From NCBI RefSeq assembly GCF_001613805.1, contig NZ_LPVY01000011.1, positions 147,684 through 211,683 on the forward strand: a stretch of DNA of 64,000 nucleotides, written 5' to 3'. Origin of the DNA: Thalassospira lucentensis (GTDB lineage Bacteria; Pseudomonadota; Alphaproteobacteria; Rhodospirillales; Thalassospiraceae). Made by a program: the position numbers and the translations under genes. Under the pieces are notes generated by a model. That model was not told the DNA's origin, searched no databases, and saw nothing but the letters and a program-made list of their open reading frames with translations. Shown here in pieces: positions 47,419 through 57,783 of the stretch. How positions within the stretch are numbered: position 1 is the first letter of the stretch; each line of letters starts with the position of its first letter.

Positions 47419-47518
47419 TTTCTTCCCCGGTTCACGATACCCAAGACCTAGGCCGAACTGACGGCGAAAACAAGCAACAGCTTATGGAAATCAGCGTTAT
47501 TACAGATGTTTGGCGGCG

Positions 47519-48970
47519 TTAGCCATTATTCATGTCAATCCCGGCCTTGTCGGCATAACGTTCGACATCATCAACGCTAAGTCCGACCGCGGCATAAAGA
47601 TTGATGGTTTCCAGTTCCAGATCGGTTTCCGCATCCGCAAGGTCCTGCTGCGACTGCGTCAGGGTGCGCTGCGAATCAAGCACATCAAGGAAGTTTGAAA
47701 GCCCCTGAACATACCGCACCCGCGACTGCTCGAACGCCTGACGGTGATACTGCACCGATGAAATCAGGGAATCGCGTTGCTGAACCGCCCCGACATAGCC
47801 GTAAATCGCACTTTCAACATCCTGAATGGCGACCAGAAGCGTCTGCTGATAGCTGTAGAATGCCTGCTGCGCCTGTTGTTCGGCAACATCTATATCGGCC
47901 TGCCGTGCCCCGCCATCATACAGCGTCGCATCAATCACTGCCCCGATGGCGGCCATCGCGGTACGGACAATCGGCCCCGAGCCATATCCCGTCGCTCCAA
48001 GCGCGAGTGACCCGTCCAGCGTCAATTCGGGATAAAGATCAGCCGTCTGAACCCCAATTTCAGACGTCGCGGAAATCAATGAAAGCTCCGCTGCGCGGAC
48101 ATCGGGGCGACGGCGCAAAAGATCGGCCGGAATACCAATCGGCGGCGCACTGTCAAATTCCGGCAGCGGCTGCACATCCACCAGACGATCACGATAGGTC
48201 CCTGGCTGCGCGCCCAGAAGGATGGCAATCGCGTTGATCGACCGGTCAATATCGGTCTGCAATGTCGGCAATGTCGCCTCGATATCGGAAACCTCGGCAC
48301 GGGCACGCGACAGATCAAGCTCGGACGCCAGCCCCGTCTGCATGCGGACCTGAACGATGTTGCTGGTCTGGCGTTGCAGATCGAGCGAACTGCGCAGCAA
48401 TTCCTGACGCTTCTGCGTACCGCGCAGCTCGATATAGTTGCGCACGATATCGGCAATCACCGTCAGATAAACGTCCTCGCGCAGGTAAACCTGTTCCAGA
48501 TAATCCGCCAGCGCGACTTCGTCCTCGCGCTGCTGCCCGCCCCAGACATCCGCCGTCCATGAAAAATCGATGCCGGCCCCAAATCCGAGGTCCGTCGTCT
48601 GATCGCCGCGTTCGCGCGATGATGTGCCGCGTTCGGCATCACCATTAACACTGGCACCGACCTCAATGCCATTTGCCCCCGATACCCCGCGCGCCACCGC
48701 ACGGGCTTCCTCGATCCGGCTGGCCGCGATCCGCAAATCAAGGTTATTGGCAAGACCAAGCGCGATCAGATCGCGCAAAACCGGATCACTGGTGCTTTCC
48801 CACCAACGGCCATGGTCGGCCTGATTGGCTGCAATTACCGGCACCGGCGGGGTATAGGCCCCGACAAGATCAAATTTCGGCGCAACATAATCCGGCCCGA
48901 CCGTCTGGCAGGCCGAAAGTCCGATCAGAAGCGGCAGGGCACAACAGATTGAAAGACGTTTTACAGACAT
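47519..48970 (-). CDS. RND efflux outer-membrane lipoprotein (NodT family)
   Basis: A 483-residue TolC/NodT-type outer-membrane factor. It starts with a lipoprotein signal (LLIGLSACQ, Cys lipidation) when the ATG at 48970 is used. QTVGPDYVAPKFD, DLRIAASRIEEARAVARG and the long amphipathic helices with DLLRRRPDVRAAELSL are diagnostic. Third gene of an adaptor-permease-channel operon, starting one base after the permease stop. Confidence 0.92.
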   Translation of the reverse strand: MSVKRLSICCALPLLIGLSACQTVGPDYVAPKFDLVGAYTPPVPVIAANQADHGRWWESTSDPVLRDLIALGLANNLDLRIAASRIEEARAVARGVSGANGIEVGASVNGDAERGTSSRERGDQTTDLGFGAGIDFSWTADVWGGQQREDEVALADYLEQVYLREDVYLTVIADIVRNYIELRGTQKRQELLRSSLDLQRQTSNIVQVRMQTGLASELDLSRARAEVSDIEATLPTLQTDIDRSINAIAILLGAQPGTYRDRLVDVQPLPEFDSAPPIGIPADLLRRRPDVRAAELSLISATSEIGVQTADLYPELTLDGSLALGATGYGSGPIVRTAMAAIGAVIDATLYDGGARQADIDVAEQQAQQAFYSYQQTLLVAIQDVESAIYGYVGAVQQRDSLISSVQYHRQAFEQSRVRYVQGLSNFLDVLDSQRTLTQSQQDLADAETDLELETINLYAAVGLSVDDVERYADKAGIDMNNG

Positions 48971-48971
48971 T

Positions 48972-51900
48972 CTAGCTGGTACTTCCTTCAATCTCGCCCT
49001 TGTCGGGAATGCTTTCCGCAGATCGCAACTGGCTTTGCAGTTTCTTGCCCCCATCGGCACGGGCCGAAACCAGCGGCGCCAGCAGAAGGTAAAGAACCGG
49101 TGTCAGAAACAGGGTAAAGACCGTCGCAAAACCAAGCCCGCCAAACACCACCCAGCCAATCGCCGCACGCGCCTCGGCCCCGGCTCCGGTGCCAAGCACA
49201 AGCGGCAACCCGCCAAGCACGGTCGAAATCATCGTCATCATGATCGGCCGCAGGCGGATCATCGCCGCATCATGAACGGCTTCGCGCACGGATTTCCCGG
49301 CATCGCGCAACTGATCGGCAAATTCCACCACCAGAATGCCGTTCTTGGCCATAAGCCCGACCAGCATCACCAACCCGATCTGGCTATAGATATTGATCGA
49401 TGTGCCGCTAAGGCCCAGCGCATAAATTGCCGCAGCCAACCCGAACGGAACGGTCAGGACAACCACAAGGGCCGACATGAAGCTTTCGAACTGCGCGGCA
49501 AGCACCAGCAACACGACAAGCACCGCAATCAGGAACGTGATCTGCACATCATGCGATGTTTCGCCAAGTGTCGCCGCATCGCCAAGGAACAGGACGCTCA
49601 TGCCCGGTGGCAGCACCCTGTCTGCAACCTCGTCAATATCGACAACCGCCTGCTGCAGGGTATAACCCGGCGCAAGATTGCCCGAAATCTTGACCGCACG
49701 CTGCTGCCCTTCGCGTTCAAGTTCGGATGCAACCGCTTCTTCGGTCAGACTGATGACCGATGACAGCGGCAAAATACGCCCCTCGCCATTGCTGACAAAC
49801 AGGTTCTCAAGATCGGATGGGTCATTGATGCTGCCCGCACTGCTGCGCAGCTTCACCGGGATGTTTTCATCATCCACCGTGATCTCGGTAACTTCATATC
49901 CCTCGATCATCGTGCGAAGGGTCGTATCAAGACTTTCAATCGGAATGCCAAGGTCAAAGGCCCGCTGCCGGTCAATATTCACCAGCAATTGCGGCTGGGT
50001 CGTCTGATAGGAAACCCGAAGCCCGACAAACTGGGGATAATTCGCCTCAAGCTCCTGCTGCATGGCGCGCGCATTCGCCGCCAGCGTGCGGTAATTCGTC
50101 CCCGTCAGGGCAAATTCAAATCCCTCGCCGGTACCACCACGCAAACCAAGGCTGTTGGGCTGATAGACAAAGGCCTGAACACCGGGCAATGCCTCAAGAC
50201 TTCCGCGGATCGAATTACTGATATCCTGCTGGCTGCGGCTGCGCTCGTTCCACGGCACCAGTGGTGCAATCACAAGCGCACGGTTCGGATCCCAAAGCCC
50301 GACAATGGTATAGATGTTATAGGCATCACCGGCCTCGACAATCGGACGCAGGATGTTTTCAACCGTTTCGACCTGCCGGTCCATGTAATCGATGCCAACC
50401 CCGTCCGGCCCGCGCAGCGATACAAGAATACGCCCGCGATCCTCGTCGGGCAGAAGTTCCTGTGTGACCGTGTTATAGACCCCAAATGCCAGCACCCCGG
50501 CGAAGATCGACACGATCAGGGTAATCAGCGGGAACCGCAAAACCCATTCCAGAATGTATTTGTAAACACCCGAACAATAGAGGCCGATCCGTTCAAGGAA
50601 GTTGGGCTTGGCATCCTTTTGCCCGTCATGCGGGTCGATATGCTTTAACCGCGATGCCAGCATCGGACACAGCGACAGAGCCACAAACGACGACACCGCA
50701 ACCGAAAATGCCAGCACGAAACCAAATTCCCGGAAAAGGCGGCCCGCCGTGCTGGGCAAAAACGAAATCGGCACAAACACCGATACCAGCGTCAGTGTGG
50801 TGGCAATTACCGCAAAAAACACCTGCCGCGTTCCCAGAACCGCGGCCGCCATCGATCCCAATCCCTGATGACGGCGGCGCTGGATGTTTTCCAGCACCAC
50901 AATCGCATCATCAACAATCATCCCCGTCGCCAGAACAAGCGCCAGCAACGTCAGGATATTGATCGAAAAGCCCATCATCCAGATCGCGGCCACCGTCCCG
51001 ACAAGCGCGATCGGAATGGTCACCGTCGGGATCAGTGTCGCGGTAAAGGACCGCAGGAACAGATAAAGCACGCCGATCACGATAATGATGGCCAGCGCCA
51101 GACTGTTCAGAACCTCCCAAAGCGCGCCTTCGATAAACACCGCATCGTCCGAGTTCACGAAAACGTCGATATCGTCGTACTGGCTGTTCAGCCGTTCGGC
51201 CACCTCGCGAATGCCATCCGATATCGCAATCGTGTTTGACTGCGCCTGCCTGACAACGCCAAGCCCGATCACGGTCCGGCCATCAAGGCGCACATAGGAC
51301 GTCGCATCATCGGGCCCGTAATAGACATCCGCCACATCACCCAGCCGCACCTGATTGCGGATGAACATCTGTTTGACGTCCTCGACCTCCCAGACCGACG
51401 CATCCGCCCGGACAAAAAGCTTCTGATCGCTGGAATCAAAACTGCCGGCGGGAATGTCGAACTTGGCGGTTCTCAGAACATCGGCAACGTCCTGAACCGA
51501 AAAGCCGTAACTGGCCAGTCGCAGCGGATCGACCCGGACATGCAGAACCTTTTCGCGTTCGCCATTGATCGTGATTTCGGCCACACCGGGCACGGAAAGC
51601 AGCGCCGGGCTGATCTGGTCATCAACGATATTGGCGAGCTCTTCCTCGGTCAGCCGATTGCTGACCACCGCAAGCCGCATGATCGCACTGGCATCCGCAT
51701 CCGCCTTGACCACGCGGACATCCTCAACCTCGTCGGGAAGGGTTCTTGACGCGCGGCTGACCGCCTCGCGAATATCATTGGCCGCATCATTGATTTCAAT
51801 GTCGGGATAAAATTCGACGCGAACCCGCGACGTGCCTTCTTCGCTGTTTGAACTGATGCGTTTGACACCACTGACGCGCGACGCTGCCCCTTCAAGAAGG

Positions 51901-52124
51901 CTTGTGACCTCGGCATCAACCGTTTCGGGCGAGGCCCCGTCATAGGTCGCATAAACCGTGACCGTCGGCTGATCAACGTTGGGCAGCTCGCGGATTTCAA
52001 CACCCAGCATGGCGGCAAGACCCGCCAGAATGATCAAAAGCGACACCACGGAAATAAGAACGGGGCGACGGATGCTGAGTGACGCCAGATCATTCTGGTT
52101 TTCGTTCTGATTCCCGTCCTGCAT
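48972..52124 (-). CDS. RND efflux pump inner-membrane permease (AcrB/HAE1-type)
   Basis: A 1050-residue proton-driven multidrug pump with 12 membrane helices and two large periplasmic loops. Signatures are SIRRPVLISVVSLLIILAG at the N-terminus, the TM4 proton-relay Asp pair in ATGMIVDDAIVVLENI, the RND motif GLMAKNGILVVEFADQ, and LRPIMMTMISTVLGGLPL. ATG at 52124 gives MQDGNQNENQNDLAS; longer frames are not family-like. It lies one base after the adaptor, so the three genes are translationally linked. Confidence 0.95.
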   Translation of the reverse strand: MQDGNQNENQNDLASLSIRRPVLISVVSLLIILAGLAAMLGVEIRELPNVDQPTVTVYATYDGASPETVDAEVTSLLEGAASRVSGVKRISSNSEEGTSRVRVEFYPDIEINDAANDIREAVSRASRTLPDEVEDVRVVKADADASAIMRLAVVSNRLTEEELANIVDDQISPALLSVPGVAEITINGEREKVLHVRVDPLRLASYGFSVQDVADVLRTAKFDIPAGSFDSSDQKLFVRADASVWEVEDVKQMFIRNQVRLGDVADVYYGPDDATSYVRLDGRTVIGLGVVRQAQSNTIAISDGIREVAERLNSQYDDIDVFVNSDDAVFIEGALWEVLNSLALAIIIVIGVLYLFLRSFTATLIPTVTIPIALVGTVAAIWMMGFSINILTLLALVLATGMIVDDAIVVLENIQRRRHQGLGSMAAAVLGTRQVFFAVIATTLTLVSVFVPISFLPSTAGRLFREFGFVLAFSVAVSSFVALSLCPMLASRLKHIDPHDGQKDAKPNFLERIGLYCSGVYKYILEWVLRFPLITLIVSIFAGVLAFGVYNTVTQELLPDEDRGRILVSLRGPDGVGIDYMDRQVETVENILRPIVEAGDAYNIYTIVGLWDPNRALVIAPLVPWNERSRSQQDISNSIRGSLEALPGVQAFVYQPNSLGLRGGTGEGFEFALTGTNYRTLAANARAMQQELEANYPQFVGLRVSYQTTQPQLLVNIDRQRAFDLGIPIESLDTTLRTMIEGYEVTEITVDDENIPVKLRSSAGSINDPSDLENLFVSNGEGRILPLSSVISLTEEAVASELEREGQQRAVKISGNLAPGYTLQQAVVDIDEVADRVLPPGMSVLFLGDAATLGETSHDVQITFLIAVLVVLLVLAAQFESFMSALVVVLTVPFGLAAAIYALGLSGTSINIYSQIGLVMLVGLMAKNGILVVEFADQLRDAGKSVREAVHDAAMIRLRPIMMTMISTVLGGLPLVLGTGAGAEARAAIGWVVFGGLGFATVFTLFLTPVLYLLLAPLVSARADGGKKLQSQLRSAESIPDKGEIEGSTS

Positions 52125-52125
52125 G

Positions 52126-53259
52126 TTACGACCCTTCGCCGGTGCCGTTGCGCTGGGCAACACCGGTTTCATCGCCGCTGCGGATGGTCGCCGCCACATC
52201 TCGGCCCGGCCGCAGGCGCAGCACGCCTTCGACCACCACCAGATCACCCTTGGCAATCGGCCCGTCAAGCAGGATGCGTCCCTGTGTCCGCTTTACGACA
52301 CGGACCGGAACCCGTTCGACCTTGTCATCCTTGATCCGCCAGACATAGGTGCCACCATCGCCCCACAAAACCGAAATTTCCGGAACCGACGGATAAGTCT
52401 GGCCTTCGATATCGACATAAACAGCAAAGGACATCCCCGAAAGAAGTCTTCCGGTCGGGTTGGGAATGCGCGCACGCACATTGAATGTGCGGCTTTCGGG
52501 ATCAATACGGCTGGCGATTGAATCAACCGTCCCCTCAAACCATTCCCCCGGCAGGCTCCAGGTTTCCACCCGAAGCGACTGCCCGATTTTCACATTGTCA
52601 AACCGGGTTTCGGAAACTTCAAAATCGACCAGAACGCTTTCGACATTATCAAGTGTCGCGATCAATGTGGAACTGTCCACACGGTCGCCGGGCTCCACCT
52701 GCGGAATGCCAACCGTGCCATTGAACGGGGCCAGAATGGTGCGGTCGGCAAGGTCAACCTCGGCCTGATCCAGCCTTATGCGCGCCTCGGCAAGGGCGGT
52801 GCGTGCCGCATCCACCTCGCTTGCCGATACCGCGCCAAGCGGACGGGCCTGCTCGTACCGGTCCAGAAGCTGGCTTGCATCCTTGACCTGCACTGATGCC
52901 AGATCACGCGCCAGCCGTTCCCGATCGGAATCAAGGATCAAAAGAACCTGCCCGCGTGAAACCGTTTCACCGGCATGAAAAAGAACATCACTGACTTCGC
53001 CCGAAACTGCCGGATAGATCGAAACGCCCAGTGTCGACCGACCGGTTCCGACCGCCTCGACAACCGTCTTTTCTTCCATGATGCTGGCATATTCGGCAAT
53101 CACCGGCAGGGCCGGGTTGCCCGAACGGCTTGCGCCATCGCCCCCGGCAACGCTTCCTGCCCCGACAAAAGGCAACATCCCTTTGTCATAGGCAAACCAG
53201 CCGCCACCGGCCGCGGCAATAACCAACAGAAATACGACTAGCCTACCTGTGCGTGACAT
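52126..53259 (-). CDS. RND efflux periplasmic adaptor (MFP) subunit
   Basis: A 377-residue membrane-fusion protein anchored by an N-terminal helix (VVFLLVIAAAGGGWFAY). The biotinyl-lipoyl half motifs are VSDVLFHAGETVSRGQVLL and LADRTILAPFNGTVG, with a coiled hairpin in between, then a beta barrel (VLVDFEVSETRFDNV) and the membrane-proximal domain. First gene of the pump operon; no repressor gene is adjacent. Confidence 0.92.
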   Translation of the reverse strand: MSRTGRLVVFLLVIAAAGGGWFAYDKGMLPFVGAGSVAGGDGASRSGNPALPVIAEYASIMEEKTVVEAVGTGRSTLGVSIYPAVSGEVSDVLFHAGETVSRGQVLLILDSDRERLARDLASVQVKDASQLLDRYEQARPLGAVSASEVDAARTALAEARIRLDQAEVDLADRTILAPFNGTVGIPQVEPGDRVDSSTLIATLDNVESVLVDFEVSETRFDNVKIGQSLRVETWSLPGEWFEGTVDSIASRIDPESRTFNVRARIPNPTGRLLSGMSFAVYVDIEGQTYPSVPEISVLWGDGGTYVWRIKDDKVERVPVRVVKRTQGRILLDGPIAKGDLVVVEGVLRLRPGRDVAATIRSGDETGVAQRNGTGEGS

Positions 53260-53454
53260 CGAATGCCCGTTCTCGTGTGTTCTGGAATCATGCAAATACA
53301 TCGCTGAAAATGTCTTAAAGTCAGTATCATAGACCTTACGTTAGTTCCCCGAAGGCAGCGACCGGAAAATTGTATCAGAAATGTCGCAACTTGTACTCAT
53401 CAGGTAATAGGTTCAATAGGCCGATCCGGATCACCCGCACAGCCCCAGAAGCAC

Positions 53455-53484
53455 AAAAGCCCGTGCAATGCTGCACAGGCTTTT
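53455..53484. terminator. Terminator-like hairpin between the chemoreceptor and the RND operon
   Basis: AAAAGCC-C-GTGCA, loop ATGC, TGCAC-A-GGCTTTT: twelve pairs and one mismatch. It lies 38 bases beyond the stop of the chemoreceptor gene on the minus strand, which it most likely terminates. Confidence 0.75.
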
Positions 53485-53521
53485 GGCTGGTTAAATGACC
53501 AAAATCAGCGAAAAAGCCGGA

Positions 53522-55621
53522 TCAGGCAGCCCCACGAATATATTGCGCCGGGAAATCAACAAGATTGGACGCCTCGTCCATCTCGCCGTCATCCCCATCA
53601 GCACGACTTTCATCACTCGCGGCGGATTCCACCGCCCGGTCAAGCGACCCGGAAAGCTCGGTCACATTACGATCAACCTCGTCCGCCCGACGTGTCAGAT
53701 CGATGCTCAGTTTCCGCGTCACCTCGATATCGCGCGATACCTCGTGGATGGCATTGCTGACATGAAGCGCCGCATCACTGGCCGATGCAATCGCAAGGCT
53801 GATTTCCTCGGTCTCGCGGCGCTGATGTTCAACATCACCTGCCACTTCTTCGGAAATCGACATCATGTCGCGCACGGTCACACCGACATCTTCCATCGAC
53901 CGAACACAACGGTCCGTCACATTGCCCATCGCACTGACATGGGCTGTGATCTGCTCGGTTGCCTGCGCGGTTTGACCTGCAAGGTTCTTGACCTCGGCCG
54001 CGACCACGGCAAAGCCTTTGCCCGCTTCGCCTGCGCGTGCCGCCTCGATGGTCGCGTTAAGCGCCAGAAGGTTGGTCTGCCCTGCAATCCCGCGGATCAG
54101 ATCGACAATCTGCTCGATACTGGTCGCCACTTCGCGAAGGTCATCGACCGCCTCGGCGGATTGCTGGGTCGATCCCACCGCGTTCTGGGCAATGGCGCGC
54201 TGCCGGTCAACCCGGTTGGCAATCGACCCGATGGCATCGGAAAGCCGCGTTGCCGCCTCGCTGATCGAATGGGCGTGCGACTGGCTTTGTTCGGCCGCAT
54301 TGGTCGCCATTTCGGTCTGGCCGGTCACACGTTCGGCGGCGGCAGCAACCTCGCCCACCGCATCACGCATCCGGGTCACCTGATGGGTGACGGATTGCAC
54401 AAGACCTGCGGTTTCGCCTTCGATGGTCTCGGCCATCGCCCCCAGGGATGCGCGGCGTTTTTCTTCTTCCTCGCGCTGAAGGGCAATGCGTTCCTCGGCC
54501 ATCTGTTCGATCTTAAGCGCATTTTCGCGGAAGATCGCCACGGTTCGCGACATCGCACCAAATTCATCACCGCGATTGAAATCGACCAGATCGATATCGG
54601 TGTTGTTTTCGCTTAACCGTGTCATATCGCCATTCACCCGACGCAACGGACGCAGGATGCTAAGCGCAATCGTGATCGCCAGACCAAACGCGATCAGCGC
54701 ACCGATCCCGGCCACCACCATATTGGTGATCGCCTTGTTTTCGGATTCACCATGTGCAGCCTCGACCAGCATATTCTGACCCGCCACGGCTTCCTCGCGG
54801 ATATCCTGGGTGATCGCCTGCACTTCGCGGACGGCTGACTTGAAATCATCCATTGATTGACGGAAGCCACCGATCGACCCCTCAAGCTGGTTCGCCCCCT
54901 GCTTCAACAGGTCATTGTCGCGCACCGCATAGGAAAACAGCTTCTTGTCCGCGCGTTTCAACCCATCGACCGAATTTTTGATTTCTTCCTGAAGGTCGGT
55001 CAGGGTCGAGGTTTCCGTGCGTGCCGCATCAAGTGATTCCGGGGTGCGCAGGATCGCATATTGCAGGCTGTTGACGATGGCACTGAGGTTCGCCGAACCA
55101 AGTTTGTCGGCATATTTTTCGGCAAGTGCCGGATCGCGTTTGGTGATGAAATCAACCAGTTCGCCCGCCGATTTGCCAAGCTGATGGGCTCCAAGAAGCA
55201 TGGTGTCGGACGCCGCCGTCAGGTTTTCCGCCCGCAGGACAAGCGGCTCAAGCGTTGCGATATATTCCGCATTAAGGCTCTCAAGCGCGTCTGCCTTTTC
55301 GCTGTCACCCTCGGCACGAAGCTGATTGATCAGGGCCGCACCGCTGGCTTCGGCACTTTCGCGGATGGTCGAAATACCCTCGCGATCCATCGGGTCAACC
55401 GTCTGCGCAAACAGAAGAACCTGGTTCGACAGACGTTCAAGCTTCAATGCATATTCGTTTGCAAGCCCGACAAGCTGGGTGCTTTTTGCAATACGGTCGG
55501 CATGCCCGCCAAAGCCCAGCAGATACCAGGATGACAGGGCGCTTAACCCTAGCAGCATGACGACAAGCACAAGAAAGCCCGCAAAAATGCGATAGCCAAT
55601 GCGAATACGGTCGAGAAACAT
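53522..55621 (-). CDS. Methyl-accepting chemotaxis protein
   Basis: A 699-residue transducer. Membrane helices at about 12-33 and 300-325 enclose a helical periplasmic sensor of about 265 residues, followed by HAMP (ILRPLRRVNGDMTRLSENNT), methylation helices and the signalling hairpin tip IEAARAGEAGKGFAVVAAEV. No C-terminal CheR-binding pentapeptide is visible. The ligand is unknown; the helical-bundle sensor is longer than Tar-type domains. Confidence 0.92.
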   Translation of the reverse strand: MFLDRIRIGYRIFAGFLVLVVMLLGLSALSSWYLLGFGGHADRIAKSTQLVGLANEYALKLERLSNQVLLFAQTVDPMDREGISTIRESAEASGAALINQLRAEGDSEKADALESLNAEYIATLEPLVLRAENLTAASDTMLLGAHQLGKSAGELVDFITKRDPALAEKYADKLGSANLSAIVNSLQYAILRTPESLDAARTETSTLTDLQEEIKNSVDGLKRADKKLFSYAVRDNDLLKQGANQLEGSIGGFRQSMDDFKSAVREVQAITQDIREEAVAGQNMLVEAAHGESENKAITNMVVAGIGALIAFGLAITIALSILRPLRRVNGDMTRLSENNTDIDLVDFNRGDEFGAMSRTVAIFRENALKIEQMAEERIALQREEEEKRRASLGAMAETIEGETAGLVQSVTHQVTRMRDAVGEVAAAAERVTGQTEMATNAAEQSQSHAHSISEAATRLSDAIGSIANRVDRQRAIAQNAVGSTQQSAEAVDDLREVATSIEQIVDLIRGIAGQTNLLALNATIEAARAGEAGKGFAVVAAEVKNLAGQTAQATEQITAHVSAMGNVTDRCVRSMEDVGVTVRDMMSISEEVAGDVEHQRRETEEISLAIASASDAALHVSNAIHEVSRDIEVTRKLSIDLTRRADEVDRNVTELSGSLDRAVESAASDESRADGDDGEMDEASNLVDFPAQYIRGAA

Positions 55622-55927
55622 GGGATCTCCAATGATCCGGAATGTGGGACATTTCCGCGATCAATAACCCGGCTTTCGCGTCGTTTTTGTAACAGTTAGA
55701 TGAAATCCCCATTTGTCTATTCGAATTCGCACAGATGAGGACGTTCGAATGTTCATTCGAACATTTGCTGCGTTGCAAAATAAGCCAACCGAACCCGCCT
55801 TATACCATTGCACAAGCCGGCCCTATGCGTATGTCAGAGGCCAAAAACGGCAGAATCCGTGACCTGTTTATCGATTCGCACGTAAGGCACGCAGCCCCGA
55901 AAAACCACCCGATTAAACAGCAAGAAT
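55622..55927. other. Intergenic region between chemoreceptor and AraC regulator
   Basis: A 306-base divergent control region. Apart from the palindrome at 55743-55762 and an additional ATTCGAAT-like match near 55719-55727, I see nothing that can be named. No gene with a ribosome-binding site was found. Confidence 0.6.
55743..55762. promoter_or_regulatory. Perfect 9-bp inverted repeat, candidate operator
   Basis: GTTCGAATG-TT-CATTCGAAC, a 20-bp dyad. The core TTCGAA also occurs at about 55720. It is 122 bases upstream of the methyl-accepting protein start and 166 bases from the AraC start. Confidence 0.6.
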
Positions 55928-56860
55928 ATGCAAGCCGAACGGCAACCGAGTGATTATACTTGCCCCATGGCCAATGCAGTTCGACCCAATCCTGCGCGCA
56001 GCGCACCCGATCACCATCGGGAAATCGCCCGTCACTGGCGCGCGGCGGACGGGATTGATTTGTTCGAAGCCGATTACAAACGCTTCTCCTTTCCCAAACA
56101 CAGCCATGATTATTATGCGTTCGGCACCATCCTGAACGGGGCCGAACAATTCATGACCGGCGGCACCAACTATGTCGCCAGACGTGGTCAGTTGCTGATG
56201 ATGAACCCGATGCAGGTCCATGACGGCGGCCCGGCATCCGATGACGGTTACCAGTATCAGATCATGTTTATCGCGCCTGAAATCTTTGGCGATCTGGTGG
56301 CCGAGCTCTCCCCCAACAGCACCGGCCTGCCGTTTTTTGGCAATCATGTGGTCGATGACCCGGAACTGCATCTGCAACTGCAATCCCTGCACCGCATGTT
56401 CCGCCCCGACCTTGATCAGACAACAACCCTGCTCGAACGCGACAGCCAGCTTCTGTACAGTGCCGCCCGCCTGGCCCTTCGCCATGCCGATGCGCCGCCC
56501 TTTTCCTATCAACCGGGCTCCGAAGACAAACGTGTGCGTGCCGTCATCGACTATATGGCCGATCATCTTGATGCCAACATATCGCTTGATGAACTGGCAA
56601 GCCTGACCGGGCTCAGCCGCTTTCACCTGCTGCGCGTCTTCCGCCATGCCACCGGCTTGCCACCGCACACCTATTTCAATCACATGCGTCTGCGCCGCGC
56701 AAAACGGATGCTGTTTGACGGCTTTGGCATCGCCGATGTCGCCGCGGCCACCGGCTATGCCGATCAAAGCCACCTCAACCGTCATTTCAAAACCATGTGG
56801 GGCGTCAGCCCCGGCGCCTTCATCGCGGGCCTAGCCCCCGCAGCCAAAAAATCCCGCTAG
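55928..56860 (+). CDS. AraC-family transcription regulator
   Basis: A 310-residue protein with an N-terminal AraC ligand-binding cupin (FSFPKHSHDYYAFGTILNG, LMMNPMQVHDGG) and a C-terminal double HTH (SLDELASLTGLSRFHLLRVF then ATGYADQSHLNRHFKTMWG). The pattern is that of the regulators commonly linked to azlC/azlD and amino-acid exporters. The start could also be the ATG at 55967 (MANAVRPNPA); neither has a strong ribosome-binding site. azlCD follows on the same strand. Confidence 0.88.
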   Translation: MQAERQPSDYTCPMANAVRPNPARSAPDHHREIARHWRAADGIDLFEADYKRFSFPKHSHDYYAFGTILNGAEQFMTGGTNYVARRGQLLMMNPMQVHDGGPASDDGYQYQIMFIAPEIFGDLVAELSPNSTGLPFFGNHVVDDPELHLQLQSLHRMFRPDLDQTTTLLERDSQLLYSAARLALRHADAPPFSYQPGSEDKRVRAVIDYMADHLDANISLDELASLTGLSRFHLLRVFRHATGLPPHTYFNHMRLRRAKRMLFDGFGIADVAAATGYADQSHLNRHFKTMWGVSPGAFIAGLAPAAKKSR

Positions 56861-56994
56861 CCCCCGGCTTGATTACGAAACAGCAATATCGTCCAATATT
56901 CCTGTTTGGAACTTCCCTAGATTAAGGGCAGGCTCCTCGCCCACCACCAATAGTCATAAGTCGCCACCAGCGATAAAAAACGGAAACGCACAAG

Positions 56995-57783
56995 ATGTCT
57001 CGCCCCGGATCTGCCCCGACACGGCATTTCGATGCCGACACCATTAGACGCGGCGCCCTCGCCTGCCTGCCCCTGCTGCCCAGCACCATGATCTTTGGCG
57101 CGGTGCTGGGCGTGCTCGCCACACAGCGCGGCCTGTCGCTGGGTGAACTTCTGTTCATGAGCCTCACGGTCTTTGCCGGATCGGCACAGTTTGTGTCCGT
57201 CGATCTGTGGCGCGAAACCATCCCTGCTGCCACCATCATTGTCGCAACGGCGGTGATCAATCTGCGCTATGTCCTGATCGGCGCATCCCTGCGCCCGGTG
57301 TTTCGTGGCCGTCCGCTCTGGGTCAAAATCTGCGGCATGCATATGGTGGCCGATGAAAACTGGGCCGTCACCATGACGCAGGAAAACCTTGCCAATCCGG
57401 GCTTCCTGCTCGGTGGCGGGATTTTCCTTGGCATTGTCTGGGCGACGGGCAACACCATCGGCTATCTGCTGGGCGGGGGCATACCCGACCCGAATGTCTA
57501 TGCGCTTGATTTCGCCTTTACCGCCGTCTTTGCCGCACTCACGGTCGGCATGTGGAAGGGTCGGGTTGATCTTCTGCCGTGGCTGGCGGCTGCCATCGGA
57601 TCTCTGATCGGGCATTACACCTTGCCCGGCACATGGTCGATCCTTGCCGGTGCCGGGGCCGGGGTTGTGGTTGCCGCCCTGACATGGCGCAAAGACATGG
57701 ACGACACCGCACCCGAACCTGAAATAGCAGCAGATACCTTTGGCGCCCCCGAAGGCACCTATTCGACGGAGGCCGGCAAATGA
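56995..57783 (+). CDS. azlC: AzlC-family branched-chain amino acid exporter, large subunit
   Basis: A 262-residue membrane protein with about six helices and the AzlC signatures LPLLPSTMIFGAVLGVLA, SLTVFAGSAQFVSV and NLRYVLIGASL. AzlCD pairs export branched-chain amino acids or azaleucine-like analogues. It overlaps azlD by four bases (ATGA) and lies behind an AraC regulator that probably controls it. Confidence 0.9.
   Translation: MSRPGSAPTRHFDADTIRRGALACLPLLPSTMIFGAVLGVLATQRGLSLGELLFMSLTVFAGSAQFVSVDLWRETIPAATIIVATAVINLRYVLIGASLRPVFRGRPLWVKICGMHMVADENWAVTMTQENLANPGFLLGGGIFLGIVWATGNTIGYLLGGGIPDPNVYALDFAFTAVFAALTVGMWKGRVDLLPWLAAAIGSLIGHYTLPGTWSILAGAGAGVVVAALTWRKDMDDTAPEPEIAADTFGAPEGTYSTEAGK

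Noticed and set aside
55743..55762. LexA (SOS) box
   Set aside because: The alphaproteobacterial GTTC-N7-GTTC spacing is not met.
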